From positions 1 through 64,000 of the forward strand of contig NZ_KQ949033.1 of assembly GCF_001514285.1 (NCBI RefSeq): a DNA stretch of 64,000 bases, read 5' to 3'. This document shows positions 8,386 through 15,620 of the stretch, piece by piece; the first letter of the stretch is position 1; every line of letters starts with the position of its first letter. A model generated the notes under the pieces. The model did no database searches, was not told the DNA's origin, and worked only from the letters and a program-made list of their open reading frames with translations. The DNA comes from Streptomyces sp. DSM 15324. Lineage in GTDB: Bacteria > Actinomycetota > Actinomycetes > Streptomycetales > Streptomycetaceae. Both the position numbers and the translations under genes were made by a program.

Positions 8386-8783
8386 AGGCGGAGGCGATGC
8401 TGTTCGGGGGCGTGGCCGTCTTCTTCGGCGGCGCCGCGATGTTCTACGGTTTCTGGTCCCACTGGGACCCGGCGGGTACGGCCGCGCTCGTGGTGGCGTT
8501 CTGCATGGGCGCCCTCGTGTCGTTCTACTGCTCCGTGCAGTACGTCCGGCACGGCGCCCGCGCCCAGGACCGTACCGACGCCGAGGTCGCCGACCGGGTG
8601 GGGCCGCTGGACTTCTTCCCGCCGCACAGCGGCTGGCCCGTGGTCACCGCGCTGGGCTTCGCCCTCGCGGCGACCGGGGTGGTCTTCGGGCTGTGGCTGT
8701 TCCTCATCGGTTTCGGGATTCTGGCGCGCGGCGTTCTGGGGATGGTGTTCCAGTACGTCCACCGGGGCGAGAGGGAGGGCTGA
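8382..8783 (+). CDS. ctaF: Cytochrome c oxidase subunit IV (actinobacterial type)
   Basis: A 133-residue protein starting with GTG at 8382, which overlaps the ctaD stop (GTGA). GGGAGGA lies upstream. It has four membrane helices: two near the N-terminus (AMLFGGVAVFFGGAAMFYGF and ALVVAFCMGALVSFYCS) and two near the C-terminus. DFFPPHSGWP between them is the hallmark of the actinobacterial CtaF family. It stabilises the aa3 oxidase in the membrane. Translational coupling to ctaD is evident. Its last 80 bp overlap the 3' end of the convergent qcrB-like gene. Confidence 0.93.
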   Translation: MKAEAMLFGGVAVFFGGAAMFYGFWSHWDPAGTAALVVAFCMGALVSFYCSVQYVRHGARAQDRTDAEVADRVGPLDFFPPHSGWPVVTALGFALAATGVVFGLWLFLIGFGILARGVLGMVFQYVHRGEREG

Positions 8784-10215
8784 GCGGCACGCGTGGTGCG
8801 CCCGGCCGGAAGGAGGTCACCGGGCGGTGGCCGCCCTCGTAGCCTCCCGCCAGGGTCTGGCGCACCTCACCGGTCTCCTCGCCCTCGGCGAGCCGTGCCC
8901 GTTCGGCGCGCAGCAGGGCGTGACACAGCGCGCGGGTGACGAAGAACGCGACGACGGGGCCCAGGACCAGGGCGATCCGGAGGATCCAGGTGAGGGCGTT
9001 CACCGAGACGCGGAACGTCGCCGCGACGACGTCGTTGCCGCCTGCCAGCACCAGCACGCCGTAGAAGGTGATCCCCGCGACGCCCAGGCCGGTGCGCACC
9101 GGGCGCTCGCGGGGCCGGTCGCACAGGTGCTGTTCGTGGCTGCCCTCCCCGGTGAGGCGCTGCTCGACGAAGGGGTAGGCGTAGAGCACGCCGAAGAACA
9201 GTCCGGGCAGGACGACGGCCGGGAGCAGGACGTTCCACATGACGGTGTGCCCCGCGACGGTCGTCTCCCACGGCGGCACGAGCCGCAACGCGCCTTCGAG
9301 GAAGCCGACGTACCAGTCCGGTTGCGAACCGGTCGACACGATGTCCGGGCGGTACGGGCCGTACTGCCACACCGGATTGACCTGCGCGACGCCGGCGAGA
9401 GCGGCCAGCAGCCCGAAGACGGCCAGGGACAGTCCGCCGGAGGATGCCGTGAACTGCGGGTACATCGGGTTTCCGACGGCGTTCGCGTTCGTGCGGCCCG
9501 GGGCGCGCCACTGGGTGTGCTTGAGGAAGAAGACGAGGACCAGATGCACGGTGACCAGCCCGAGCAGCGCCCCGGGCAACAGCAGGATGTGCAGGCCGTA
9601 CAGCCGTGGGACGAGGTCGTGCCCCGGGTACTGCGAGCCGAACGCGAACAGCGCGACGTACGTCCCCACCACCGGGAGGGACAGCATGATGCCCTGGGCG
9701 ATCCGCAGCCCGGTGCCGGAGAGCAGGTCGTCCGGGAGGGAGTAGCCGGCGAAGCCCTCGGCCAGGGCGAGCACGAGGAGCGTGACGCCGATGAGCCAGT
9801 TCGCCTCGCGCGGCCTGCGGAAGGCGCCGGTGAAGAAGACCCGCAGCAGATGGACCCCGATCGCGGCGACGAACACCAGCGCGGCCCAGTGGTGCAGCTG
9901 CCGGATCAGCAGCCCGCCCCGCACGGCGAAGCTGATGTCGATCGTGGACGCGAACGCCTCCGACATCCGTACCCCGCGCAGCGGCGCGTAGGAGCCGGTG
10001 TACACCACCTCCCGCATCCCGGGCTCGAAGAAGAAGGTCAGCCACACGCCGGTCAGCACCAGCACGATCAGGCTGTACAGGGCCAGTTCGCCCAGCAGGA
10101 ACGACCAGTGGTCGGGGAACGCCTTGCGCAGCAGCGGCCCCGCGCCGTCGTTCACCGGCAGTCGCGCGTCCGCCGCGTCCGCCAGCCGCTCCCCCCGGCG
10201 TCGCCCACCAGCCAT
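8704..10215 (-). CDS. qcrB: Cytochrome bc1 complex cytochrome b subunit
   Basis: 503 residues from ATG at 10215, preceded by GGAGAGAGGAG. It carries the b-type haem helices: RQLHHWAALVFVAAIGVHLLRVF, and later YGLHILLLPGALLGLVTVHLVLVFF, give the paired His ligands. EANWLIGVTLLVLALAEGFAGYSLPDDLLSGTGLR is the family's signature loop, and VPPWETT is the actinobacterial counterpart of the Qo-site PEW motif. Eight or nine membrane helices are present. Normally QcrB lies in qcrCAB; here qcrC and qcrA are absent, so it is a solitary extra copy facing ctaD-ctaF. The C-terminal tail is encoded antisense to the last 80 bp of ctaF. An upstream in-frame start at 10323 has no ribosome site. Confidence 0.94.
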   Translation of the reverse strand: MAGGRRRGERLADAADARLPVNDGAGPLLRKAFPDHWSFLLGELALYSLIVLVLTGVWLTFFFEPGMREVVYTGSYAPLRGVRMSEAFASTIDISFAVRGGLLIRQLHHWAALVFVAAIGVHLLRVFFTGAFRRPREANWLIGVTLLVLALAEGFAGYSLPDDLLSGTGLRIAQGIMLSLPVVGTYVALFAFGSQYPGHDLVPRLYGLHILLLPGALLGLVTVHLVLVFFLKHTQWRAPGRTNANAVGNPMYPQFTASSGGLSLAVFGLLAALAGVAQVNPVWQYGPYRPDIVSTGSQPDWYVGFLEGALRLVPPWETTVAGHTVMWNVLLPAVVLPGLFFGVLYAYPFVEQRLTGEGSHEQHLCDRPRERPVRTGLGVAGITFYGVLVLAGGNDVVAATFRVSVNALTWILRIALVLGPVVAFFVTRALCHALLRAERARLAEGEETGEVRQTLAGGYEGGHRPVTSFRPGAPRVPLSPPSRPGGRTGTPSPERRAPESRNR

Positions 10216-10427
10216 GGCGGCACTCCTCTCTCCGGCACACACGTCAGGCCCCATCCCTTGCCCGAGCCGCGCGCGGCGAGCACCCCGGGGGCGGGAAACA
10301 CCCGGCGGCAGGCAGGAGCGCACCCGATCGGCGCAGGGACCGCCGGGGCCGCAGGGGACCGCCGACCCTAAAAGTCCGATATGGCATATATGTGCATAGC
10401 TGGTGGCGGGCCGGATACCCGTCGGGA

Positions 10428-11507
10428 ATGGTACGAACGCTGAAGCCTCACAGACGCCACGACGTGCACGCCCCGGCCGCCGACAGGACGGGCGGGCGCG
10501 AGGAGCGGCAGGCCCCGGGGAAGCCGACGGACCTGCCCAAGCGCTCCTGGACAGCGGTGCTCAGGGGCACACTGAAGGAATTCAAGAGGGACGAGCTGGC
10601 CGACCGGGCCGCGGCGCTGACCTACTACTCGATCCTGGCGCTGTTCCCGGCGCTGCTGGCACTGGTCTCGCTGCTGGGGATCGTCGGGCAGTCCGCCACC
10701 CGGGCGGTCCTGGACAACATTCAGAAGCTCGCGCCGGGCGCGGCCCAGGACATCCTGCGGAGCGCGGTGCAGCAGATGCAGGGCAGGGGCGGGCTGGGCT
10801 CGCTCATGGCCGTCGTGGGTCTGCTGCTCGCGGTGTGGTCGGCGTCGGGCTATGTCGCCGCGTTCATCCGCAGCGCCAACGCGGTCTACGACATCCCCGA
10901 AGGGCGACCGGTGTGGAAGGTGCTGCCCGTACGGGTCGGCGTGACCGTCGTCCTGATGGTGATGGCGGTGATCAGCGCGTTGATCGTGGTGTTCACCGGG
11001 AGCCTCGCCCGGCAGGCGGGCACGGCGCTCGGGGTCGGTGACACGGGGCTGACCGTGTGGTCGTACGCGAAGTGGCCGGTGCTGGTGCTGCTGGTGACCG
11101 TGATGATCGCCGTCCTGTACTGGGCCACTCCCAACGCGCGCGTCCGCGGTTTCCGCTGGGTCACGCCGGGCAGCTTCCTGGCCCTGCTGATCTGGATGGC
11201 CGCGTCCGCCGGGTTCGCGCTGTACGTGGCGAACTTCGGCTCGTACAACAAGACGTACGGCACTCTCGCGGGCGTGGTCATCTTCCTGGTGTGGCTGTGG
11301 ATCACCAATCTCGCGATCCTGCTGGGCCTGGAGTTCGACGCGGAGCTGGCGCGGCAACGCGCCGTGGCCGGGGGCCACCCGGCCGACGAGGAGCCGTACG
11401 TCGAGCCGCGCGACACCCGGGCGTGGGACGAGGAGGACGACCGCCGCCTCGGCACCCCGGAAGCCGACCCGCGCCGAGAGGCCCGGGGAGCCGGCGGAGA
11501 CCGGTGA
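10428..11507 (+). CDS. YihY/virulence factor BrkB family membrane protein
   Basis: 359 residues from ATG at 10428; an in-frame GTG at 10392 is less likely. A cytoplasmic N-terminus leads to FKRDELADRAAALTYYSILALFPALLAL, the family signature, then five more membrane helices including ASGYVAAFIRSANAVYDIPEGRP, ALYVANFGSYNKTYGTLAGVVIFLVWLWITN and a final LLGLEFDAEL. The acidic/basic hydrophilic C-terminus (about 50 residues) is typical of Streptomyces members. The biochemical role of the family is unsettled, and the old RNase BN label is wrong. Divergent from qcrB, with a short AT-rich stretch (10370-10400) that should hold both promoters. Confidence 0.92.
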   Translation: MVRTLKPHRRHDVHAPAADRTGGREERQAPGKPTDLPKRSWTAVLRGTLKEFKRDELADRAAALTYYSILALFPALLALVSLLGIVGQSATRAVLDNIQKLAPGAAQDILRSAVQQMQGRGGLGSLMAVVGLLLAVWSASGYVAAFIRSANAVYDIPEGRPVWKVLPVRVGVTVVLMVMAVISALIVVFTGSLARQAGTALGVGDTGLTVWSYAKWPVLVLLVTVMIAVLYWATPNARVRGFRWVTPGSFLALLIWMAASAGFALYVANFGSYNKTYGTLAGVVIFLVWLWITNLAILLGLEFDAELARQRAVAGGHPADEEPYVEPRDTRAWDEEDDRRLGTPEADPRREARGAGGDR

Positions 11508-11521
11508 GGTCACCGGTCTCC
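11496..11521 (+). terminator. Hairpin terminator overlapping the BrkB stop codon
   Basis: A perfect 10-bp stem (GGAGACCGGT and ACCGGTCTCC) with a 6-nt loop; the TGA at 11505-11507 lies in the loop side of the left arm. Confidence 0.6.
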
Positions 11522-11534
11522 CCGTCTGCCGCGA

Positions 11535-11564
11535 GCCGCCGCCCTGTCAGGTGAGGGCGGCGGC
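11535..11564 (-). terminator. Hairpin terminator at the end of the DUF1772 gene
   Basis: A perfect 11-bp stem (GCCGCCGCCCT and AGGGCGGCGGC) with an 8-nt loop overlaps the last codons and stop of the minus-strand gene. With the neighbouring hairpin it separates two convergent genes. Confidence 0.55.
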
Positions 11565-11993
11565 GAGCAGGGCGAAGGCGCCGACGATGACGGCGACGCG
11601 GACGTAGTGCCAGCGCTGCCAGCGGTTCAGCTGCTCCTTCCAGTCCGCGGGCCGGTTCTCCGGGGTCCACGTCCGGTTGCGGTTGTTGATCGGGACGAGC
11701 AGCAGGATCGACATGATCACGCTGAGGAGCAGCAGCGCGGCGGCGGCGACGACCGGGCCGGTACCGCCGTCGCCCCGTCCGGCGACGGCCCAGACGGCGA
11801 CGAGGACGAGCGAGCCGATGTACCAGAACGGCATGAGGGCGCCGAGCATCCGGCCTCCGTGGGCGTGGCCGAGCTGACCGGCGTCGCCGGGAAGTGCGTC
11901 GAGGATCCGGTTCATGACGAAGGCGACGCAGACCTCGACCCCCACCATCACGCCGACGACCACGATGGTGAACACCTCAAGTGCGCTGAGCAT
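11547..11993 (-). CDS. DUF1772 (anthrone-oxygenase-like) membrane protein
   Basis: 148 residues from ATG at 11993, with GGAGG six nucleotides upstream. Four membrane helices: LEVFTIVVVGVMVGVEVCVAFV, MPFWYIGSLVLVAVWAVA, VAAAALLLLSVIMSILLLVPI, and a C-terminal VAVIVGAFALLAAAL. The NRNRTWTPENRPADWKEQLNRWQRWHYVR loop is the family motif. Some DUF1772 relatives act in anthrone oxidation, but most bacterial ones are uncharacterised. It is divergent from a TetR regulator, and three operator-like repeats lie between them. It is therefore likely to be the regulator's main target. Confidence 0.88.
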   Translation of the reverse strand: MLSALEVFTIVVVGVMVGVEVCVAFVMNRILDALPGDAGQLGHAHGGRMLGALMPFWYIGSLVLVAVWAVAGRGDGGTGPVVAAAALLLLSVIMSILLLVPINNRNRTWTPENRPADWKEQLNRWQRWHYVRVAVIVGAFALLAAALT

Positions 11994-12014
11994 GACGGCC
12001 TCCAAGCAAGGAAT

Positions 12015-12078
12015 CTAGCAGCGCTATCCGGTGAGGCAACGCTAGCGCTGCTGCCGCTCAGTTGTCTAGCGGTGCTAG
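12015..12078. promoter_or_regulatory. Three copies of a CTAGC-N3-GCTAG operator
   Basis: The 94-bp gap between the DUF1772 gene and TetR holds CTAGCAGCGCTA (12015-12026), CTAGCGCTGCTGC (12042-12054, imperfect right arm) and CTAGCGGTGCTAG (12066-12078, perfect). Copy starts are 27 and 24 bp apart, about two and a half helical turns. The arrangement covers both promoters, so the TetR protein probably represses itself and DUF1772. Confidence 0.65.
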
Positions 12079-12087
12079 GATCGGAGC

Positions 12088-12666
12088 ATGTCGGTAAAGG
12101 AACGCAAGGAGCGCGAGCGGGCGACCCGCGAGCGGCTCATCGTGACGACGGCCCGCGAACTCGCCGAGCAGCAGGGCTGGGACGCGGTGACCACGCGCCG
12201 CCTGGCCGAGCGCATCGAGTACAGCCAGCCCGTCCTCTACAGCCACTTCCGCGGCAAACGGGAGATCATCGGCGCCGTCGCCCTCGAAGGCGCCGCCGAG
12301 CTGGCCGTCGCGCTGCGGGCCTCGACCGCCGCCGCGGACGGTGCGCGCGAGCGGGTCGCCGCCCTCGCCCGCGCCTACCTCGACTACGCCGAGCGCAATC
12401 CGGCGGTCTACGACGCCCTGTTCCAGCTCGACGGCGGGCTGGCGTACGCGCGCGAGGACACCCCGGAACCGCTCAAGGACGCCTTCGCCGCCCTGCTGGA
12501 GTGCCTCGGTGAGGTCGCCGGGGAGGGCGTCCACCCGGGGCTGTTCACCGAGGTGTTCTGGGCGTCCCTGCACGGGATCGCGACCCTGACCCGGGCGGGA
12601 CGGCTCCCGCCCGAGCTCACCGAGCAGCGGGTGCACCTGCTGGTGGAGCGCCTCGCCGTGCTCTGA
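12088..12666 (+). CDS. TetR/AcrR family regulator with WHG domain
   Basis: 192 residues. Residues about 12-60 form the TetR helix-turn-helix (RERLIVTTARELAEQQGWDAVTTRRLAERIEYSQPVLYSHFRGKREII). The ligand domain resembles the WHG-type C-terminus (YLDYAERNPAVYDALF, then EVFWASLHGIATLTRAGRLP). It is divergent from the DUF1772 gene across three CTAGC-N3-GCTAG repeats, which argues for self-repression plus control of that membrane protein. Regulators in this arrangement usually answer to a small lipophilic molecule; the inducer here is unknown. The start ATG at 12088 sits 10 bp right of the last repeat with GGATCGGAGC as ribosome site. Confidence 0.92.
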   Translation: MSVKERKERERATRERLIVTTARELAEQQGWDAVTTRRLAERIEYSQPVLYSHFRGKREIIGAVALEGAAELAVALRASTAAADGARERVAALARAYLDYAERNPAVYDALFQLDGGLAYAREDTPEPLKDAFAALLECLGEVAGEGVHPGLFTEVFWASLHGIATLTRAGRLPPELTEQRVHLLVERLAVL

Positions 12667-12786
12667 CCCGCCCTGCCTCCCACCGTCCCGTCGCGCACCG
12701 TCCCCGCGAGGCAGCGCGCCGGGCGCAACGGCCCCAGACTCGAAAGGAGAAAGAAGGGGCCGCGTCGGGGAAAGGGCCGGTGACTG

Positions 12787-12939
12787 ATGGCGGACGAACT
12801 GGGGGCCGCGCTGGGCTTGCTTCTGGAGCGCTCGCACACCGCCTCCCCCCAGCAGCTGCCGCAGCTGGTCGAGGAGGCGGCCCGCCGGCTGGGAATGACG
12901 TCCGCGGCCGTCCACCTGGCGGACATCCGCCGTCAGCCG
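12787..12939 (+). pseudogene. Truncated N-terminus of a PP2C/SpoIIE-type phosphatase
   Basis: Translation from ATG at 12787 gives about 50 well-formed residues (MADELGAALGLLLERSHTAS, then QQLPQLVEEAARRLGMTSAAVHLADIRRQ). These resemble the opening of Streptomyces GAF-SpoIIE serine phosphatases. After about 12939 the reading becomes Arg/Pro/Gly-rich with no family resemblance, while the frame stays open by GC bias to 13386. The phosphatase body is missing, so this is a remnant left by deletion. A purine-rich stretch GAAAGGAGAAAGAAGG lies 20-40 bp upstream. Confidence 0.5.
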
Positions 12940-13204
12940 AGCGCCGTGGGGCGCTTCGCTCGGGTCACGGTGGCGTCGGCGGTCGTTCACCCGGCGCCCG
13001 GGCGACGCCGTGCAGGTTGTCGGCCCTCGTCCGGCCGGGGCCGTCGGCCCGGTCGCGGCCGCGCTCGTCGCCCCCCAGGTAGTCGGGGCCGGGTCCGGGG
13101 CCGAGGTGCCGTGGTGGGCGCGCGGCCGGCGGCCTCGCACGGGTACCCGGAACGCGCTGACCGCCACGGATCACGGCTGCCGGTCTCGTCCGGCGCGCGG
13201 TCGG

Positions 13205-14392
13205 TCAGTCGGCGGCGGCCGTCCGGTGCTCGTCCGCCGCGCGCGTCCGCAGGTGCGGGTCCCGCAGGACGTCGAGTGCCGTGCAGGCCAGCGCCTCCAC
13301 GACCGCCGACAGGACGTGCCGGGCCCGTTCGGAGGCGGCTGCCGTGGCGAACCGCGGGGTGTGGTCGCTGCCGTCGGCTTCCATGATCGCGACGAAGGGG
13401 TGGATGGCGGGCACCCGGCCGCTGACGTTGCCGATGTCCGAGGAACCGAGGTGGACACCGGGGGTCGGCTCGGAGAGCGTGATGCCCGCTCCGCTCAGGT
13501 GACCGGCGAAGCGCTCGGAGAGCACGCGGTTGTCCCGGAAGTGCTCGTAGCGGACACTCGCCCGCTCCACTTCGAAGGACGTGCCGGTCGCCCGGGCGAC
13601 CCCCTCCGCGCAGACGCCGAGCTGGGCCGCGAGGCCGTCCAGGGCCGCGGTGGTCGCCGCCCGCAGGCCGAAGCGGCCCTCGGCACGGTCGGGGACGATG
13701 TTGGTCGCCGTTCCGCCGTGCGTGACGATCCCCTGCACATGGGAACCCTCCGGCAGCCGCCTGCCGAGCGCGGACAGGACGTTGAACAGCTCGATCAGGG
13801 CGGCGAGGGCGTCGACGCCCTCGGCCGGGTTCCCGGTGGGATGGGCGGCTTGGCCCCGGAAGGCGACCCGGTACTGCTCCTGCGCGGTCAGCGGCGCCCG
13901 CACCCAGTCGTGGACGCCGGGGTGGAACATCAGCGCGGCGTCGACCTCGTCGAAGACCCCGGCGTCCGCCTCCAGCGCCTTGCCGCCCCCGCCCTCCTCG
14001 GCCGGGGTGCCCACGGCCAGCACGCAACCGCCGTCGGCCGCTCCCCGCACGGCGTCCGCGACCAGCGCGGCCCCGAGCCCGGCGGCGGCGACCAGGTTGT
14101 GCCCGCAGGCATGTCCGAGGCCGGGCAGGGCGTCGTACTCCAGCAGCAGGGCAACGGTCGGCGGCCCCTGGCCCGAACGCGCGGTGAACGCCGTCGGCAG
14201 GCCCGCCACGTTCCGCCGCACCCGGAATCCGGCGCGTTCCAGCTCGCCGGTGAGCAGGGCCGCCGCGCGATGCTCCGCGAAGGCGGTCTCGGGGTCCTCG
14301 TGCAGCGCACACGCCACCTCCCACAGCGCCTCCGCGCGCCGGGCGGTCTCATCGCGGACCTGGCGGTACGGGGCCGGCAGCGGGGTGGGCAT
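13205..14392 (-). CDS. M20 family metallo-amidohydrolase
   Basis: 395 residues from ATG at 14392, with AGGAGACGAG directly upstream. Metal-binding motifs are GHACGHNLVAAAGLGAAL, GTPAEEGGGGK (catalytic Glu pair), ALMFHPG and, near the end, GSDHTPRF. The dimerisation insert AAHPTGNPAEGVDALAALIELFN is present. The layout matches the AbgB/HipO-type amidohydrolases that cleave acyl-amino acids or aminobenzoyl-glutamate in the cytoplasm. No signal peptide. The neighbours, a phosphatase relic and small DUF6480-type genes, do not indicate the substrate. The minus-strand frame continues open past 14392 to 15139, but this is GC-driven and lacks family resemblance. Confidence 0.93.
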   Translation of the reverse strand: MPTPLPAPYRQVRDETARRAEALWEVACALHEDPETAFAEHRAAALLTGELERAGFRVRRNVAGLPTAFTARSGQGPPTVALLLEYDALPGLGHACGHNLVAAAGLGAALVADAVRGAADGGCVLAVGTPAEEGGGGKALEADAGVFDEVDAALMFHPGVHDWVRAPLTAQEQYRVAFRGQAAHPTGNPAEGVDALAALIELFNVLSALGRRLPEGSHVQGIVTHGGTATNIVPDRAEGRFGLRAATTAALDGLAAQLGVCAEGVARATGTSFEVERASVRYEHFRDNRVLSERFAGHLSGAGITLSEPTPGVHLGSSDIGNVSGRVPAIHPFVAIMEADGSDHTPRFATAAASERARHVLSAVVEALACTALDVLRDPHLRTRAADEHRTAAAD

Positions 14393-14573
14393 CTCGTCTC
14401 CTGCGCGTCGGAGCCGGTACGGAGGCCGGTGCGGGCGGGGCTCACCGGCACGGGTTCCCCCCGGGGGCGGGCGGGAACCTCCGCCGGGCCGGACCCGTCC
14501 CCGATGTGCGGCCGCCCTTTGTGGGGCACGCCCGAGCGGGGGTACTCGGAGCAGCGAGAAAGGAGCGTGCACC

Positions 14574-14801
14574 ATGACGACTCCCGACCCCGAGCCCGGG
14601 CGGACGTCCGGACTCGAACCAGGCGGCGGGGTGCCACCGGGTGAGACCCCGCCCGCCGAAGGAGGCAGATTCGGCATCTCCCATCCGGAACCCCCCGAAC
14701 TGCGCACCGGCTGGGGGCCGATGCCGATCGTCCTGATCATGATCGTGGTGGCGCTGGTCGCGGTCGGACTGATCGGCATGGTGGTGATGCTGATCGTGTG
14801 A
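14574..14801 (+). CDS. DUF6480-type small membrane protein
   Basis: A 75-residue protein. A Pro/Gly-rich N-terminus (MTTPDPEPGRTSGLEPGGGV) leads to ETPPAEGG and a PEPPELRTGWGP motif, then one C-terminal transmembrane helix (MPIVLIMIVVALVAVGLIGMV). This composition is that of the Streptomyces DUF6480 family. AAAGGAG is 8 nt before the ATG. The gene diverges from the M20 hydrolase, and its GTGTGA stop region overlaps a possible GTG start of the following gene. Function unknown; single-span proteins of this kind are abundant in sporulating actinobacteria. Confidence 0.8.
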   Translation: MTTPDPEPGRTSGLEPGGGVPPGETPPAEGGRFGISHPEPPELRTGWGPMPIVLIMIVVALVAVGLIGMVVMLIV

Positions 14802-14854
14802 CGCCGGACGGACGTACGAAGGAAAGTTCCCCCGATGAACAGGCAGGTCGACCC

Positions 14855-15199
14855 ATGACGAAGAAGCCACGCGGCACCGGAGACCACGGCTGGGCCTCCG
14901 ACGTGGACGAGACGCACCAGCAGGACAACCCGAGCGCCCACCGCTCCTTCCGGACCGCCGAATACGGCGGCGACAAGGGACCGGGCCGGAAGCGGTCCGA
15001 GGAAGAGACCCGGCCGGTACCCGGCGACACGGTGGAGAGCGACAGCACCCGCGGCGAGGAACACGCCGAGGGGGGCCAGAAGGGCCACCGGTCCCAGGGC
15101 GCCCGAGGACGCTCCGGGCGTCCGGGCGGCTCCAAGCACGCCGACGCGGAGACCGGGGTCGACCCGAAGGAGTCACGGTCCGGACACCGCCAGGGCTAG
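14855..15199 (+). CDS. Hydrophilic, probably disordered hypothetical protein
   Basis: A 114-residue protein (MTKKPRGTGDHGWASDVDET...) that is almost free of hydrophobic residues and rich in Gly, Arg, Glu, Asp and Ser. It has no signal peptide or membrane segment. Short motifs such as DNPSAHRSFRTAEYGGDKG look conserved in style but I know no family. Composition recalls bacterial stress-related disordered proteins. It follows the DUF6480 gene closely. A GTG at 14798 overlapping that gene's stop is an alternative start adding 19 residues and would make the two translationally coupled; the ribosome site for either start is poor. Confidence 0.6.
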   Translation: MTKKPRGTGDHGWASDVDETHQQDNPSAHRSFRTAEYGGDKGPGRKRSEEETRPVPGDTVESDSTRGEEHAEGGQKGHRSQGARGRSGRPGGSKHADAETGVDPKESRSGHRQG

Positions 15200-15545
15200 G
15201 ACCATGACCATCTGGCCGCCCGCCGCCAGCAGCTCGCCCGGCTGTGCGGAGCGCCCCCGGGCTCCGCGGTGGCAGACCGTCGTCGAGGTAGTCGCTCAGG
15301 CCCACGGCTGGGCCTCGACGACGGCAGCCGGTGCCATGGTGCGGGTGACCAGGGCGTAGGCGGTCTCGGTGAGGCGCAGGTGGTGTTCGTCGACGTAGTC
15401 GCCCAGCATGCGGGCGGCCTCGCCGATGCGTCTCCGAGTGTCCGCTCGGCCACCTCGGCAAACGCCACGGGCGGAGGTGAACCGGGCGACGACCACGAGG
15501 GCTACGGAGACCGTCGCGAGCAGGGCGACACCGGGGCTGAAGGCG
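15200..15545. other. Gene-poor stretch, possible decayed coding DNA
   Basis: No convincing gene in about 350 bp. On the minus strand, 15296-15420 reads RIGEAARMLGDYVDEHHLRLTETAYALV, which is vaguely like the C-terminal helices of an ANTAR or response-regulator domain, but flanking frames break it up. I treat it as possible decayed coding sequence only. Confidence 0.3.
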
Positions 15546-15579
15546 GTTGCCTGGAGGCGGTGTTCGCGCTCCAGGCAAC
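15546..15579 (-). terminator. Hairpin terminator after the sugar dehydrogenase
   Basis: A perfect 11-bp stem (GTTGCCTGGAG and CTCCAGGCAAC) with a 12-nt loop that can pair further. It lies 42 nt downstream of the minus-strand stop at 15621. Confidence 0.65.
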
Positions 15580-15620
15580 TCGGTACGACCGCTATCGCCG
15601 GTGATCGACCGGCGTCGTCG

